Assembly (NCBI GenBank): GCA_021838985.1
Contig: JAKCCC010000074.1
Location: 1-7,872 of the forward strand
Reading direction: 5' to 3'
DNA: 7,872 bases
Origin: Planctomycetota bacterium
GTDB taxonomy: Bacteria > Planctomycetota > Phycisphaerae > WQYP01
The position numbers were made by a program, and so were the translations under genes. Shown here piece after piece: positions 1-5,695 of the stretch. Each line of letters starts with the position of its first letter. Within the stretch, counting starts at the first letter, position 1. The notes beneath the pieces are model-generated. The model ran no database searches and was not told the origin of the DNA. It was given only the letters and a program-made list of their open reading frames with translations.

Positions 1-2
1 GC

Positions 3-416
3 CCCATTTGCGCCGAGCCGGAAAGTGGCCGGCACGCGCTGCTGGTGGTGAACGATACGTTGACGGCCATTTCCGGCCGCCTGCGGGTGGATGATGTGGA
101 CACGGGCCAAGTACTCGCCGAATCGAGCTGTGCGGTTCCCGCCAACGGCAAGACCGTTGCCGGCCATGTGGCGTCGTCCGCGCGGCCCGCCCTGTGGCGG
201 CTGACGTGGTCAACGCACCGCTATTCCGCGGAGAATTATTACCTGGCCGGACCACGCCCGTTCGACCTGGACCAGTACTTGGGTTGGATGAAGAAACTTG
301 GCTGGGACGCGGCCACCCACGTGGCGTCAGGGAGCGGCGCCCCGGCGCGGCCGCAGGGGAATGGATTGCATGAAAAACCTGCCCGGCTGCCCGGAGTGGT
401 ACCGGCGATGAGGTAA
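3..416 (+). CDS. C-terminal end of a glycoside hydrolase family 2-like protein (5' partial)
   Basis: The reading frame is open from the first complete codon of the window to a TAA stop, giving the last 137 residues of a longer protein. The segment begins with a beta-sandwich-like stretch (HALLVVNDTLTAISGRLRV, then a D-x-D-T-G-Q-V-L turn) and ends with NYYLAGPRPFDLDQYLGWM. In GH2 / beta-mannosidase-like enzymes a VVNDT...G.L.V strand pair and a final NHYL-G-x-P-x-F-D-L-x-x-Y-x-x-W motif close the C-terminal immunoglobulin-like domain, so I infer that family. The catalytic TIM barrel lies outside the window, so substrate and activity cannot be judged. The last 25 or so residues after GWD are low-complexity (Ala/Gly/Pro) and look like a non-conserved tail. 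An internal GTG at 45 could be mistaken for a start, but the coding frame continues upstream of it. Confidence 0.6.
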   Translation, partial: PICAEPESGRHALLVVNDTLTAISGRLRVDDVDTGQVLAESSCAVPANGKTVAGHVASSARPALWRLTWSTHRYSAENYYLAGPRPFDLDQYLGWMKKLGWDAATHVASGSGAPARPQGNGLHEKPARLPGVVPAMR

Positions 417-595
417 AGCAGATGGCCCCTACGTGCCGTAGGCTGCCGTACGGCCGGCGTCGTCGTGGCGGCGGGAGGACGGAGGGTGAAACGGTAACGC
501 GAATAGTTGGCTCATCCGGCTGAACAAGCCCACCCGCTCCGCCGAGCGGCTCAGCCTGTCATGAATGTAGCCACCCCCGTAAAGCCAACGTCTTC

Positions 596-690
596 GTAGA
601 GCCGACGCCCTCGTCGGCTGGCCGTCGGCCGATGAGGGCATCGGCACTACGGCGTGGCTGGTCGTTGTAGAGCCGACGCCCTCGTCGGCT
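596..690. repeat. REP-like palindromic repeat cluster, three stem-loop copies
   Basis: Two identical 24-bp copies lie at 596-619 and 667-690 in direct orientation. Each contains a perfect 8-bp stem, AGCCGACG pairing with CGTCGGCT, around a CCCT loop (600-619 and 671-690). A third copy lies between them in inverted orientation at 628-650, with a perfect 7-bp stem GCCGATG/CATCGGC and loop AGGG, the complement of CCCT. After inversion the third copy differs from the others at three positions. Two of these are the two sides of one stem pair (C-G replaced by T-A), so pairing is kept. The alternating orientation resembles bacterial interspersed mosaic elements made of REP sequences. The family's function is unknown from this window. 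Confidence 0.8.
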
Positions 691-867
691 CAAACACTCC
701 ACCGCACCCTCACACTCCGCCGCAACCCAAATCGCATTATCGCACCCACACCCCGCCTATACCTTCTTCATAGCCACGGCCTCGGCCGCTCCCGCAGGTG
801 TCGGCCCCCGCCCCAAATCCGCCCAACGGCGGATCGGCTGCAGCGGATCCGGGATAAGGTGCCGCTT

Positions 868-915
868 GCAGCTTAGCCCAAGTCCGCCGAAGCTCGCCGG
901 GGGCGACTAAACTGC
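868..915. repeat. Imperfect hairpin element, copy 1 of a dispersed family
   Basis: Positions 868-879 pair with 901-915, giving 11 Watson-Crick pairs with one mismatch and a 3-nt bulge (904-906). The loop is 880-900. The 29 nt at 887-915 match the reverse complement of 5756-5784 at 25 positions, including a 15-nt exact run at 894-908. The matching segment is one arm of the large hairpin at 5757-5827. Two separate intergenic loci sharing both sequence and palindromic form suggest a dispersed mobile or REP-like family, not chance. Confidence 0.55.
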
Positions 916-973
916 GCCGTCCGGGGTGTGGACTTGGGTGCAGGGGTGACCGGGCTATTTTCATGCTCCACAG

Positions 974-1048
974 GTCGAAGACTCGCCTCGGTGAGTCGAA
1001 GACTCGCCTCGGTGAGTCGAAGACTCGCCTCGGTGAGTCGGAGACTCG
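974..1048. repeat. 21-bp tandem repeat, three full copies and a partial fourth
   Basis: Three identical 21-bp units occupy 974-994, 995-1015 and 1016-1036. A 12-nt partial unit follows at 1037-1048 with one substitution (GTCGGAGACTCG). Each unit contains an inverted repeat GAGTC-GAA-GACTC across the unit junction and a second, weaker one (ACTC...GAGT with inner CC/GG), so the array can fold into a chain of small hairpins. Because 21 is divisible by three and the unit lacks stops, minus-strand frames read as heptapeptide repeats (SPRRVFD or SLRLTEA). I consider these non-coding artefacts. Confidence 0.85.
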
Positions 1049-1086
1049 TTTCTGGAAAGTGTCCGTAAGGCATGAAAAACTGTCCT

Positions 1087-1107
1087 GAAAATGGTGGGTT
1101 TCACCAT
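1087..1107 (-). terminator. Possible weak Rho-independent terminator of ruvB
   Basis: On the minus strand a 6-bp perfect stem ATGGTG/CACCAT (1091-1107, loop AAACC) is followed directly by TTTTC. It lies about 45 nt past the ruvB stop. The stem is short and only moderately GC-rich, so termination efficiency is uncertain. Confidence 0.35.
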
Positions 1108-1152
1108 CATCGCTCGCAGCGGCGGGGCGGAGGGGCGGACCTAAGGCATGGG

Positions 1153-2220
1153 TCAAGGCTCCCGGAATAGCTCGGGAACCATCGCGGCACTGGTCTTGTT
1201 CGGCGGTGACAGCCGCAGGTGCTGGTAACCGGCGGGGGTGAGCTGGCGGCCCTTAGGGGTCCGGCGAATCAGTCCGATCTGCAGAAGATAAGGCTCCACC
1301 ACGTCTTCCAGGGTGTCGGATTCCTCACCCATGGTGGCGGCCGTGGCCTCCAGACCGGCGGGGCCACCCTCATAATCATGCGCCAGCACGTGCAGGAAAC
1401 GCCGATCCAAGGCGTCGAGCCCCAGCTCGTCGATTCCTTCCAACTCCAGGGCTTGGGCCGCCACTTCAACCGTCAGCCGCCCCGCGCCGCGCACCAGGGC
1501 GAAATCACGCACCCGGCGCAGCAGCCGGTTGGCCACCCGCGGGGTGCCCCGGGAGCGGTGGGCGATCAGTTCCAACGCTTCCGGATGGCTGGGCAGGTTC
1601 AGCAACCGGGCGGACCGCACCACAATCTCGAGCAGGTCGGCCGCGGCGTAGAAATTCAGATGATGGGCGATGCCGAAACGCGAACGCATGGGACCGGAAA
1701 GCAGACCGGCGCGGGTGGTGGCGCCGATCAGCGTGAAGGGATGGATGTCCATGTGCAGCGAGTCCGCATGGGTGCCCGAACCGGTAATCACGTCGACACA
1801 GAAGTCTTCCATCGCCGGATATAAATATTCCTCCACCGCCGCCGGTATACGGTGAATTTCATCGATGAAAAGCACTTCGCCCCGCTCGATGTTGGTAAGC
1901 ATCGCGACCAATTCGGTGGGACGGCTCAGCGCCGGACCGCTGGTGATTTTTGGAACGGAGGCGTTCAGCTCGGCGGCAATGATGTAGGCCAGGGTGGTTT
2001 TGCCCAACCCTGGAGGCCCATGGAGTAATACGTGTTCCATGGCGTCGCCACGTTTCTTCGCCGCGGCGATGCTGATACGCAGCTTTTCCACCAGTTCTTT
2101 TTGGCCGATGTATTCGTCCAACCGGCGCGGGCGCAGCGGCGGCTGGCTCACGCCGGATAAGGGCGGCGCGGGATTATCCTCGGGTAAGACCGCGGCGGTG
2201 ATGATTCGCTCCCGGCTCAT
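1153..2220 (-). CDS. ruvB: Holliday junction branch migration ATPase RuvB
   Basis: 355 residues. RuvB is the hexameric AAA+ motor that, loaded on DNA by RuvA, drives Holliday-junction branch migration in recombinational repair. The family's LPED-x(n)-RP-x-x-LDEYIGQ leader is at about 12-40. Walker A is GPPGLGKT (68-75), Walker B VLFIDEIH (116-123) and sensor 1 GATTR (166-170). The arginine-finger segment GPMRSRFG is at 176-183 and the sensor-2 helix SRGTPRVANRLLRR at 223-236. The C-terminal winged helix (VEPYLLQIGLIRRTPKGR, about 308-325, then LTPAGYQHL) is intact. The protein is somewhat longer than E. coli RuvB, with a slightly extended leader and about 20 extra C-terminal residues. The ATG fits the family N-terminus. 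The nearest Shine-Dalgarno (GGAGG, complement of 2234-2238) is 13 nt away, longer than usual. It is downstream of ruvA in the same direction. Confidence 0.97.
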   Translation of the reverse strand: MSRERIITAAVLPEDNPAPPLSGVSQPPLRPRRLDEYIGQKELVEKLRISIAAAKKRGDAMEHVLLHGPPGLGKTTLAYIIAAELNASVPKITSGPALSRPTELVAMLTNIERGEVLFIDEIHRIPAAVEEYLYPAMEDFCVDVITGSGTHADSLHMDIHPFTLIGATTRAGLLSGPMRSRFGIAHHLNFYAAADLLEIVVRSARLLNLPSHPEALELIAHRSRGTPRVANRLLRRVRDFALVRGAGRLTVEVAAQALELEGIDELGLDALDRRFLHVLAHDYEGGPAGLEATAATMGEESDTLEDVVEPYLLQIGLIRRTPKGRQLTPAGYQHLRLSPPNKTSAAMVPELFREP

Positions 2221-2263
2221 TCTTGCTGCAATACCTCCGCTCTTCGCCCTGCTCCGTCTCGAT

Positions 2264-2277
2264 ACCGGTTGGCCGGT
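2264..2277. other. Small perfect hairpin in the ruvA-ruvB spacer
   Basis: ACCGG pairs with CCGGT around a TTGG loop. It falls in the 130-bp spacer between ruvA and ruvB, about 45 nt before the ruvB start in the transcript. It has no T-run, so it is unlikely to be a terminator. It may be an RNA processing or stability element, or chance in GC-rich DNA. Confidence 0.3.
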
Positions 2278-2284
2278 CCCCGCA

Positions 2285-2333
2285 TTCCCTGTTGCCTAAC
2301 GTCTTAAGCCTAACACCTGGAACCTGTAGCCCG
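2285..2333. repeat. Degenerate heptamer tandem tract between ruvA and ruvB
   Basis: Reading in 7-bp steps from 2285 gives TTCCCTG, TTGCCTA, ACGTCTT, AAGCCTA, ACACCTG, GAACCTG and TAGCCCG, with TAACCGC following as a possible eighth. Five of these end in CCT plus a purine, and two others differ from that by one or two bases. The period is regular but the units have diverged, which suggests an old tandem expansion or a microsatellite-like tract. It is non-coding and lies inside the presumed ruvAB transcript. Confidence 0.5.
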
Positions 2334-2350
2334 TAACCGCACCTCCGGCC

Positions 2351-2974
2351 TCACGGCACACTCTTTAACCGGTAGGCGGCCTTGACGATATCCGAGGACC
2401 GCTTCAGAGTCGGATCAACGCGGCAGGCCCGATCCACCCAGTTTTCCGCCTCCGCCTGGCGCTCCCCCAGCGCCGTCAGTGCCGCAATCGCCTGGCACTG
2501 TTCCTCGGAGCGCTCCAGTTGCACGGGGCGACCAGCGCCGGCCGGACCTGCGAAAGCATCCACCCGGCCGGTTAGTTCCGTGATAATCCGTTCGGCGGTG
2601 CGTTTGCCGATCTCGGGAAGGGTGCTTAAAAACCGGCCATCCGCGCGGACGATGGCCGCAGCGATCTGCTCCACCGGAGCTGTCAGCGCCCGGAGCGCCC
2701 GGCGCGGGCCGATCCCCTTGACCGTAATAAACAGCTCGAAAAAATCGCGATCCTGCTCGCGCAAAAATCCCAGCAAACGCGGGGTCAGTTGGCCGAAAGC
2801 GGCGTTGCCTTCGATATATTCAATCGTCAATAGGCTGACGCGCTGGCCCACTCGGCGCTGCAAAGGGACGATATCCACCGCCGGCACCAGCACCTCGTAC
2901 CCAAGGTCGCCGACATTCACCAGGATCGTGTCCTGGTTTACCGCTGCCACCGTACCGTTCAGCCGGGCGATCAT
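2351..2974 (-). CDS. ruvA: Holliday junction-binding protein RuvA
   Basis: 207 residues. RuvA binds four-way junctions as a tetramer and recruits two RuvB rings. Domain I is an OB fold (MIARLNGTV at the start, then GYEVLVP, to about residue 63). Domain II has two helix-hairpin-helix motifs: TVKGIGPRRALRAL (about 84-97) and LPEIGKRTAERI (119-130). A Gly/Pro/Ala linker (about 138-155) leads to domain III (about 159-207; QAIAALTALGERQAEAENWV), which contacts RuvB. The loop after the OB fold (EGNAAFGQLTPRLLGF) is longer than in E. coli and resembles the planctomycete form as I remember it. GGAGAGG (complement of 2983-2989) stands 8 nt before the ATG, supporting the start. It is the first gene of the ruvAB unit. 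Confidence 0.96.
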   Translation of the reverse strand: MIARLNGTVAAVNQDTILVNVGDLGYEVLVPAVDIVPLQRRVGQRVSLLTIEYIEGNAAFGQLTPRLLGFLREQDRDFFELFITVKGIGPRRALRALTAPVEQIAAAIVRADGRFLSTLPEIGKRTAERIITELTGRVDAFAGPAGAGRPVQLERSEEQCQAIAALTALGERQAEAENWVDRACRVDPTLKRSSDIVKAAYRLKSVP

Positions 2975-3004
2975 GCAGATTGCCTCTCCAGTTTCGCGGC
3001 GCTA

Positions 3005-3033
3005 AGTATACTCATTCTCCAGACGATTGTCCG
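3005..3033 (-). promoter_or_regulatory. Sigma70-like promoter for ruvAB
   Basis: On the minus strand CGGACA (complement of 3028-3033; four of six match TTGACA) is separated by exactly 17 bp from TATACT (complement of 3005-3010; five of six match TATAAT). The -10 box ends 30 bp before the ruvA ATG, with a good ribosome-binding site in the leader. It sits just after the stop of the cysteine desulfurase fragment, so ruvAB need not depend on transcription from that remnant. Confidence 0.5.
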
Positions 3034-3035
3034 AA

Positions 3036-3305
3036 TCAGTGTGGGATGGTCGGACGCAGCCCTTCTACGCAAAAGCCGATTTCGTCCCGGGTTGCGCCGC
3101 GACCGAGGCTGAAACGGATAGTGCCCTGGGCGCGGGAGGCGTCCAACCCCATCGCCCGGAGCACGGGCGAAACCTGCGTGCTGTCGCCGTGACAGGCTGA
3201 CCCCGTCGAAGCCGCCACCGCATCCAGCGCCGCCAACGCCTGCGGACCGGTGCTTCCCCGGAAAGGAACGCGGAACAACGCGGGGCGTAAGACTTGCCTG
3301 GCCAT
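3036..3305 (-). pseudogene. C-terminal remnant of a NifS/IscS-type cysteine desulfurase
   Basis: The 89-residue frame matches only the last fifth of class V aminotransferase-fold cysteine desulfurases, which are about 380-400 residues long. Visible are ALAALDAVAASTGSACHGD with the active-site cysteine in SGSAC-like STGSAC, then SPVLRAMGLD, GTIRFSLGRGAT and EIGFCVEGLR, in family order and ending at the natural C-terminus. The PLP-binding lysine and the whole large domain are absent, and no frame in the next 500 bp upstream continues the family. The frame is closed by a TAA (3309-3311) two codons before the ATG, and no Shine-Dalgarno precedes that ATG. I infer a 5'-truncated, probably non-functional remnant. 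A rearrangement or assembly join near 3300 is the alternative. Confidence 0.75.
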
Positions 3306-3813
3306 GGTTTACAAACTTTGCCAGAGCGCCCGGCGAAGCTTCCTGCGGTTCAATGGCGCGGAGTTACTTCAGGATGTTATGGCTGGTGTTAAATATGAGG
3401 ATGGGATTAAAAAGTTAGCCACCTGAGACCATCCGTCCACAACATTTGACGGTAGCCCTGAGGTTATGGGTGGACCTGCGGCGGCAGGTCTGGCCACGGG
3501 TGCGGATCACCCTCCACATCGACAGCGGCTTTTGGCCGCTGGCGGCACGAACTGGCCACCAAACCTGCGCCAGGCCGCCAACGGCCGCCGTTTGGAAAAC
3601 CAATGAAAGATCCGGGTTAAGGAGCTGGCCAGATGTCCGTGGCAGTGTTCCGGCCTTCTGCAAAAAATTGTCACGCGCCGTTTTCGGCGGCGCCAGCGCC
3701 TCGCTTGTCGGCGTACCACATCCGTCTGATAATACCTTGATGGCCCCACGTTTTCAGCGTCCGCTAACGGACCGCCGTGGTGGGATTCGGGTTGTTTTAA
3801 GTGGAGATTCCCT
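3306..3813. other. Intergenic region with an AT-rich patch and several short stem-loops
   Basis: This 508-bp gap lies upstream of the esterase and of the truncated desulfurase end. An AT-rich patch spans about 3366-3420 in otherwise GC-rich DNA. Short perfect stem-loops follow: GACCTGC/GCAGGTC (3473-3490), CAGCGGC/GCCGCTG (3523-3541), AACGG/CCGTT (3580-3592), CGCCG/CGGCG with a TTTT loop (3676-3689) and GTCCG/CGGAC with a CTAA loop (3759-3772). CTGGCCA recurs at 3490, 3552 and 3625. Open frames exist on both strands but translate to nothing I recognise and lack good ribosome-binding sites. I see no convincing -35/-10 pair for the esterase. Confidence 0.5.
3803..3806 (+). promoter_or_regulatory. 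Ribosome-binding site of the CE7 esterase
   Basis: GGAG lies 7 nt before the ATG at 3814. It supports that start, since the open frame has no better candidate upstream. Confidence 0.5.
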
Positions 3814-4776
3814 ATGCCTTTAATTGACATGCCCCTGGCGCAACTGGAAACTTATCAAGGCCGAAATCCCCGGCCCGCTGATTTCGACGCTTATTGGGAT
3901 GCGGCCTTGGCCGAGATGCGCCAGGTAACACCGGAGGTTGAGTTTCGCCCCGCCGCGTTCCAAACCCCGCACGTGGATTGTTTCGATCTATTTTTCACCG
4001 GGGTCGGTGGGGCGCGCATTCATTGTAAATTCCTGAGGCCCCACAGCGCTGGCACAAAAGTCCCTGCCGTGTGCATGTTCCACGGCTACAGCGGCCATAG
4101 CGGCGACTGGGCGGACAAACTGGCTTACGCCGGCGCCGGGTTCGTCGTGGCCGCGATGGACTGCCGTGGCCAGGGCGGCCTGTCGGAAGACCTTACGCCC
4201 GTGCGCGGAACCACCCACAGCGGCCACATTATCCGCGGCCTGGAGGACCCCGATCCGCGGCGTTTGCTCTTCCGCTCCATTTTCCTGGATACGGCACAGC
4301 TGGCCGGGTTGATCATGGCCCTGCCCGAAGTTGATCCGTCACGGGTCTACGCCACCGGGGGCTCCCAGGGCGGCGGCCTTACGCTGGCTTGCGCCGCCCT
4401 GGAGCCGCGCCTGGCCCGGATTGCCGTCGCCTTTCCTTTCCTATGCGACTATCAGCGCGTGTGGGAAATGGATCTGGCCAAAGACGCGTACCATGAATTG
4501 CGCAACTTTTTCCGCAACCACGATCCGTGTCATCAGCGGCAGCGGGAAATTTTTACGCGCTTAGGTTATATCGACTGCCAGCATCTGGCGCCGCGGATTC
4601 GCGCCAAAACCATGCTGGCGGTTGGTTTGATGGACACCATCTGCCCCCCTTCAACCCAGTTCGCCGCGTACAACAAACTCGTCTGTCCCAAGTCCCGACG
4701 GATCTATCCCGACTTTACCCACGAGCATCTGCCCGGTTGGAATGATGAAATTTTCCAATTCTTCCGCGGGAACTGA
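3814..4776 (+). CDS. Acetyl-xylan esterase / cephalosporin-C deacetylase, carbohydrate esterase family 7
   Basis: 320 residues, the usual length for CE7 enzymes, which remove acetyl groups from short xylo-oligosaccharides and other acetylated small molecules and generally act in the cytoplasm as hexamers. The alpha/beta-hydrolase fold shows all CE7 signatures. RGQ is at 118-120, the nucleophile elbow GGSQGG at 182-187 (Ser184), the acid in GLMD at Asp274, and HE at 303-304 (His303). These match the Ser-Asp-His triad spacing of characterised CE7 members such as the Thermotoga maritima enzyme. The N-terminus (LAQLETYQGRNPRPADFDAYWD) is the typical family opening, and no signal peptide is seen, in keeping with a cytosolic role. 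It stands alone, convergent with the adenylate kinase 33 bp downstream. With the GH2-like gene at the left edge it suggests plant-type polysaccharide use, but the two are not in one operon. Confidence 0.93.
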   Translation: MPLIDMPLAQLETYQGRNPRPADFDAYWDAALAEMRQVTPEVEFRPAAFQTPHVDCFDLFFTGVGGARIHCKFLRPHSAGTKVPAVCMFHGYSGHSGDWADKLAYAGAGFVVAAMDCRGQGGLSEDLTPVRGTTHSGHIIRGLEDPDPRRLLFRSIFLDTAQLAGLIMALPEVDPSRVYATGGSQGGGLTLACAALEPRLARIAVAFPFLCDYQRVWEMDLAKDAYHELRNFFRNHDPCHQRQREIFTRLGYIDCQHLAPRIRAKTMLAVGLMDTICPPSTQFAAYNKLVCPKSRRIYPDFTHEHLPGWNDEIFQFFRGN

Positions 4777-4809
4777 AGAGCCTGTCTGGCTGAGGACCCG
4801 CGGATGGAG

Positions 4810-5586
4810 TCAGGCTTCGCGTGCCGCGGTGCACGCCGCAAGCGCTCCGATGGTGCGCTGGAAAATCTCCTGGATCGAGCCGGCGGCGGAGACGGTAATC
4901 AGCCGTCCCCTGCGCCGGTAGTAGTTGATGAGCGGTTCGGTGATGCGGATGTATTCGCGCATCCGGGCCTGACAGACCTCCGGGCGGTCATCTTCCCGTT
5001 GCTGGAGTGTGGCCCCGCACACGTCGCATTTTCCCGCGTAGCGCGGCGGTTGGCTGATCTCGTGGAAAACCGCATGGCAGTGCGGGCAGATCCGGCGGCC
5101 CGCCAGGCGGGCAATGATCTCCGCCAGGGGCAGGTCATAATCCAGAACGACATCCAACTTTATCCGTTGCTGGGCCAGCACCGCGTCAAAAGCCTGGGCC
5201 TGGCGCAGGGTGCGCGGAAACCCATCCAACAGAAATCCCGCGGGGCAACGCAGGCACACCGCGCGTTCCACCACCAAAGCCAGCACCACTTCGTCGGAAA
5301 CCAGCCGTCCCTGCCGCATCGCGGCCAGCGCCTCCCGCATCGCCCCATCGACCTGATCGGGATGCAGGGTTTTCGCCGCGCGGAAAATATCGCCGGTGGA
5401 AAGATGGCAGGCGCCCAGGTAAGCGGAAAGTTTTTCCGCCTGCGTGCCTTTGCCCACACCGGGCGGGCCAAGCAGAATCATCCGCCAAACTCGCGGCGGT
5501 GCGGCGGGCGCCTTGGAGCATCGCCACGCCGGGCCATGGAGCCACGTGGCACGATCGGAAATCGCAGAAGGGGCGCTCACCGTCAT
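4810..5586 (-). CDS. adk: Adenylate kinase with zinc-type lid and N-terminal extension
   Basis: 258 residues. The core from about residue 36 is a nucleoside monophosphate kinase (ATP + AMP = 2 ADP). The P-loop GPPGVGKGT is at 40-48, the AMP-site STGD at 63-66 and DGFPRT at 121-126. GRR (163-165) opens the lid, which carries two CxxC pairs (Cys167/170 and Cys187/190), the zinc-binding form, and DDRPE follows at 199-203. Two features depart from ordinary Adk. A 35-residue extension precedes the P-loop (with DRATWLHGPAWRCSKAP), and another CxxC (Cys111/114) lies just before the DGFPRT strand. I recall Adk-annotated proteins in Verrucomicrobiota and Planctomycetota with a similar leader and a LGACHLSTGD segment, which supports the long start. 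GAGGA (complement of 5598-5602) precedes the long start by 11 nt, while Met36 has no such site. AMP specificity is likely but unproven. Confidence 0.88.
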   Translation of the reverse strand: MTVSAPSAISDRATWLHGPAWRCSKAPAAPPRVWRMILLGPPGVGKGTQAEKLSAYLGACHLSTGDIFRAAKTLHPDQVDGAMREALAAMRQGRLVSDEVVLALVVERAVCLRCPAGFLLDGFPRTLRQAQAFDAVLAQQRIKLDVVLDYDLPLAEIIARLAGRRICPHCHAVFHEISQPPRYAGKCDVCGATLQQREDDRPEVCQARMREYIRITEPLINYYRRRGRLITVSAAGSIQEIFQRTIGALAACTAAREA

Positions 5587-5597
5587 GGGCGGTCCGT

Positions 5598-5602
5598 CCT
5601 CG
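5598..5602 (-). promoter_or_regulatory. Ribosome-binding site deciding the long adk start
   Basis: GAGGA on the minus strand lies 11 nt before the ATG at 5586. The internal ATG at 5481 (Met36) has no purine-rich site upstream, so the start that includes the N-terminal extension is preferred. Confidence 0.45.
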
Positions 5603-5695
5603 CCAGAACGTAAAAGCTTGCCCCTCAGATGTCCAGACTTGCCCCAACGCGGCCTAGGATAGCATCGGTTCCTGGCGAAAGCAAACGACTAGGGT

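Larger units (their letters stand above)
417..1152. other. Gene-free, repeat-rich intergenic region (736 bp)
   Basis: No convincing gene lies between the hydrolase stop and the ruvB stop. The region holds, in order: small palindromes just after the hydrolase (CCTAC/GTAGG at 428-442 and the 10-bp palindrome GCCGTACGGC at 445-454), a cluster of REP-like stem-loops at 596-690, a hairpin at 868-915 that recurs elsewhere in the window, a 21-bp tandem array at 974-1048, and a hairpin with a T-run at 1087-1107 downstream of ruvB. The two flanking genes converge on this spacer, so it needs no promoter. Open frames across it on the minus strand exist mainly because the tandem unit is a multiple of three and lacks stops. 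Confidence 0.75.

Noticed and set aside
974..1048. CRISPR array
   Set aside because: The 21-bp units are directly adjacent with no spacers, and no cas genes are present.
737..1156. 139-residue minus-strand frame with a heptapeptide repeat (SPRRVFD)
   Set aside because: It starts at a TTG overlapping the ruvB stop, has no recognisable domain, and its openness comes from a 21-bp non-coding tandem repeat. A second minus-strand frame (873-1073) reads the same repeat as SLRLTEA, as expected for a stop-free unit and not for a gene.
1219..1824. 201-residue plus-strand frame opposite ruvB
   Set aside because: It is antisense to a complete RuvB and shows only low-complexity Gly/Gln/Arg content.
2382..3005. 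207-residue plus-strand frame opposite ruvA
   Set aside because: It is antisense to an intact RuvA, is Ser/Arg-rich and shows no family signature.
3446..3469. Promoter for the esterase using TTGACG at 3446
   Set aside because: The only -10-like hexamer (TTATGG, 3464-3469) is 12 bp away, too short a spacer, and nothing suitable lies at 16-18 bp.
3446..3823. 125-residue plus-strand frame and an overlapping 107-residue minus-strand frame upstream of the esterase
   Set aside because: Neither translation is recognisable, neither has a good ribosome-binding site, and the plus-strand frame starts with TTG and runs into the esterase start.
4777..4809. Bidirectional terminator between the convergent esterase and adk
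   Set aside because: Only a 4-bp AGCC/GGCT stem is seen and there is no T-run on either strand, so it is not supported.
4804..5613. 269-residue plus-strand open frame
   Set aside because: It is the antisense shadow of adk. The translation has no recognisable family, while the opposite strand carries a complete kinase motif set.
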